Part shown: piece by piece, positions 20,475-22,519 of the stretch
How the letters are laid out: every line of letters starts with the position of its first letter
How positions within the stretch are numbered: position 1 is the stretch's first letter
Source of the DNA: Hepatocystis sp. ex Piliocolobus tephrosceles
Taxonomy: Eukaryota > Apicomplexa > Aconoidasida > Haemosporida > Plasmodiidae
Length of the DNA: 22,519 nucleotides
NCBI GenBank assembly: GCA_902459845.2
Contig: CABPSV020000217.1
Span: 1-22,519, forward strand
Direction: 5' to 3'
Notes under the pieces: model-generated
Told to the model about the DNA's origin: nothing
Databases searched by the model: none
The model's input: the letters and a program-made list of their open reading frames with translations, nothing else
Translations under genes and position numbers: made by a program

Positions 20475-21346
20475 ACTGTGATACGCTTATTCACGATTAT
20501 TAAATTATGTTAAAAAAAAAAAAAAAAAAAATAGGATATATATAATCGTTTAGCCTTTCGAATTATTAAATATTTTTTAAAGCAAAATAAAATAAAAGGT
20601 ACAGCAGTGGACTAGCGATTGTTAAGGAATAATTATTTAAATAAAAAGAAACTAGTTTGGAGTTTCGTGACAAGAAAAAACAGAAAAAAAAATTATCAGT
20701 AAAATGGTCAAAAAAAAAAAAAAAAAAAATTGTCAGTAAAATTGTCAAAAAAAAAAAAAAAGTATTAAAGTATTTGGTAGATGAATAAAGTAAGCGATTT
20801 AGCCTGAGGTATTTAAAAAAATTGATTGAATTGTATAAATACATAGTTTATAGTGATAACATTTTTTTTTTTTTTTTTTGTTTTTTTTTTTTTTTTTTTT
20901 TTTTACATCATTATAAAATTACATAAAAATATGTACATTACATGTAAACCTATATGTATTTACATATGTATATATGTGAAAAAAACGTAAAAAAAATAGT
21001 TTTTGCAGGAATATGTAAAATAGGGTCATTTATCCTGCATTTTAGCTCGATAAAATAACGCATCATATCATTTTACTGTTATTTTATTTTATTTATTTTA
21101 TTTTATTTATTTTATTTATTTTATTTTATTTATTTTATTTTATTTATTTTATTTATTTTTTTTTTCTAAATTCATACACATACATCCCTTTGACTATATC
21201 TTTTAGCTATGCTTATATGTCAGTATTTATACTACAATGTTATTGTTTTAGCATAAAAAAGACGAAAAATATATAAATAAAATGTTATGACATATCTTTT
21301 TGGTGCCTTTATCAATAAAAATATATATAAAGCGAAAGATGGAACG

Positions 21347-21390
<44 letters not shown>

Positions 21391-21831
21391 CAATAAATTA
21401 TATAATGTTAGTCCAAAATGAAGTCATAAAAAAAAAAAAAAAAAAAATATAATAGTAATTAAATAAGTAACCTAGTATTTTTACCCACACTTTGATTTGA
21501 AAATTACGTTCTAACATATGTTCACACAATTTTACTAATTTGTGGATTTTTAAAAACTTAAGACTTTTTTTTTTTATTTTTATTGACATAATTAAAAACA
21601 GTTTGAACTAAATAGATAAAATTTGAACAGTTTGAACCACCCATTTGTTAAGCTACATTATTGAAAATATGTTTAGATCAGAAGTATAAAATGTGTATAT
21701 ATGCATGTGTAGATAAGCGCTTGTTTTTTTCTTAAAATTTTTCAAAATATATAGGTGAGTGTTACAATTAAACATAATTAATGTCATTTTTGTTTTTAAT
21801 ATAAAACAAAAGTTAAAAAATAATAGCAAAA

Positions 21832-21872
<41 letters not shown>

Positions 21873-22094
21873 TGTGGCAATCTCGAAATGAAAGGAGTGG
21901 CAAAAAAAAAAAAAAAAAAAATATTTTAATATATCAAAATATACGGATTTGATTGAAAGTTCTGTTATATAAATATGTATATTATTTGTGCGTAATCATA
22001 CATACTTCTGTGTGTCAAAGTATATGTTTTTGTGCACAATCGTGGATACATTTTTTAACAATATAGAAATATTTAAAATGCGTAAAGAATATGG

Positions 22095-22134
<40 letters not shown>

Positions 22135-22519
22135 TATATAGAATTTACTTTGTTTGGATTCTGTCCTGTTATGTCTTATTCTGATTTGTTTCGTTTTGAT
22201 ATTTTCCATTCACGTATAAAATGATATTAAAAAACAAATTTTATTTTCTTATCTTTATAACATATTATTTAAACTTAAAAACTGTTTTATATACGTACAA
22301 AAAAAAAAAAAAATTTTTTTTTTAATTTTTTTTTTTTTTTTTTTTTTTTTTTGCCCACTTAATACTGCTTGGTAATTCTCATCATTTTATCCGTATGATA
22401 TATTCTGAAAGCTTTATTTCTATGAAAAAAAATTAATATATACATATATACATAAGACATTTATCTTTAAAAAAGAAAAAAAAAATTATAAGTTGAAAAA
22501 AAAAAAAAAAAAAAAAAAA
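20313..22519. other. Gene-poor region upstream of XPF to the window end
   Basis: No gene can be supported. It should include the XPF promoter and 5' UTR. Contents: T run with one G at 20863-20904, TTGTCAGTAAAAT repeats separated by A runs (about 20690-20760), a TTTTATTTTATTTAT array (21080-21160), long A runs and (AT)n at 21836-21868 and 22100-22129. A small minus-strand frame at 21398-21589 has a charged start but lacks supporting splice sites. Confidence 0.55.
21080..21160. repeat. TTTTA/TTTA pentamer-tetramer array
   Basis: Alternating ATTTT and ATTT words form a roughly 14- to 18-bp higher-order pattern (TTTTATTTTATTTA). It lies about 770 bases upstream of the XPF start codon on the minus strand. 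Confidence 0.8.

Overview
The window looks like nuclear DNA from a malaria parasite (genus Plasmodium, species not determinable by eye). Base composition is extremely A+T-rich. Intergenic DNA is dominated by poly(A)/poly(T) runs of up to about 48 bases and (AT)n tracts. Proteins carry Asn/Lys/Ser-rich low-complexity insertions. Small genes are split by T-tract-rich introns with GTA-type donors and CAG/TAG acceptors. No bacterial-type, viral, mobile-element, CRISPR, tRNA or rRNA feature was seen.

Layout, left to right. (1) 1-1260: gene-free, with two short tandem arrays. (2) 1261-3194 (+): a five-exon gene for a 231-residue NSE1-like subunit of the SMC5/6 complex, with a winged-helix region and a C4HC3 RING-like finger. 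(3) 3212-5301 (-): a six-exon gene for a 346-residue ribosomal-L1-domain protein of the RSL1D1/Utp30/Cic1 kind, convergent with the first gene and only 17 bases from it stop to stop. (4) 5302-6723: divergent intergenic region with a diverged tandem duplication. (5) 6724-9408 (+): an uninterrupted 894-codon gene for a helical-repeat protein with a basic, organelle-type N terminus. (6) 10005-10283 (-): TIM9, a small chaperone of the mitochondrial intermembrane space. (7) 11848-13377 (-): a mitochondrial carrier (SLC25 family) with a large insertion in its first repeat. (8) 15168-20312 (-): the XPF/ERCC4/Rad1 structure-specific endonuclease, nearly twice the human length because of low-complexity insertions. 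(9) 20313-22519: no supportable gene.

The genes fall into two loose themes. NSE1 and XPF serve genome maintenance (SMC5/6-linked repair; nucleotide excision and interstrand crosslink repair). The helical-repeat protein, TIM9 and the carrier are probably mitochondrial. Eukaryotic neighbours need not share regulation, so nothing operon-like is claimed.

The two intron-rich gene models were rebuilt by hand from splice sites and family conservation; joined exon lists are in their entries. No new biological system was found. The points most worth checking are the 60-base exon of the L1 gene, the altered motif in carrier repeat 2, Myb-site-like tandem arrays upstream of NSE1, and a short Pop4/Rpp29-like peptide upstream of TIM9.
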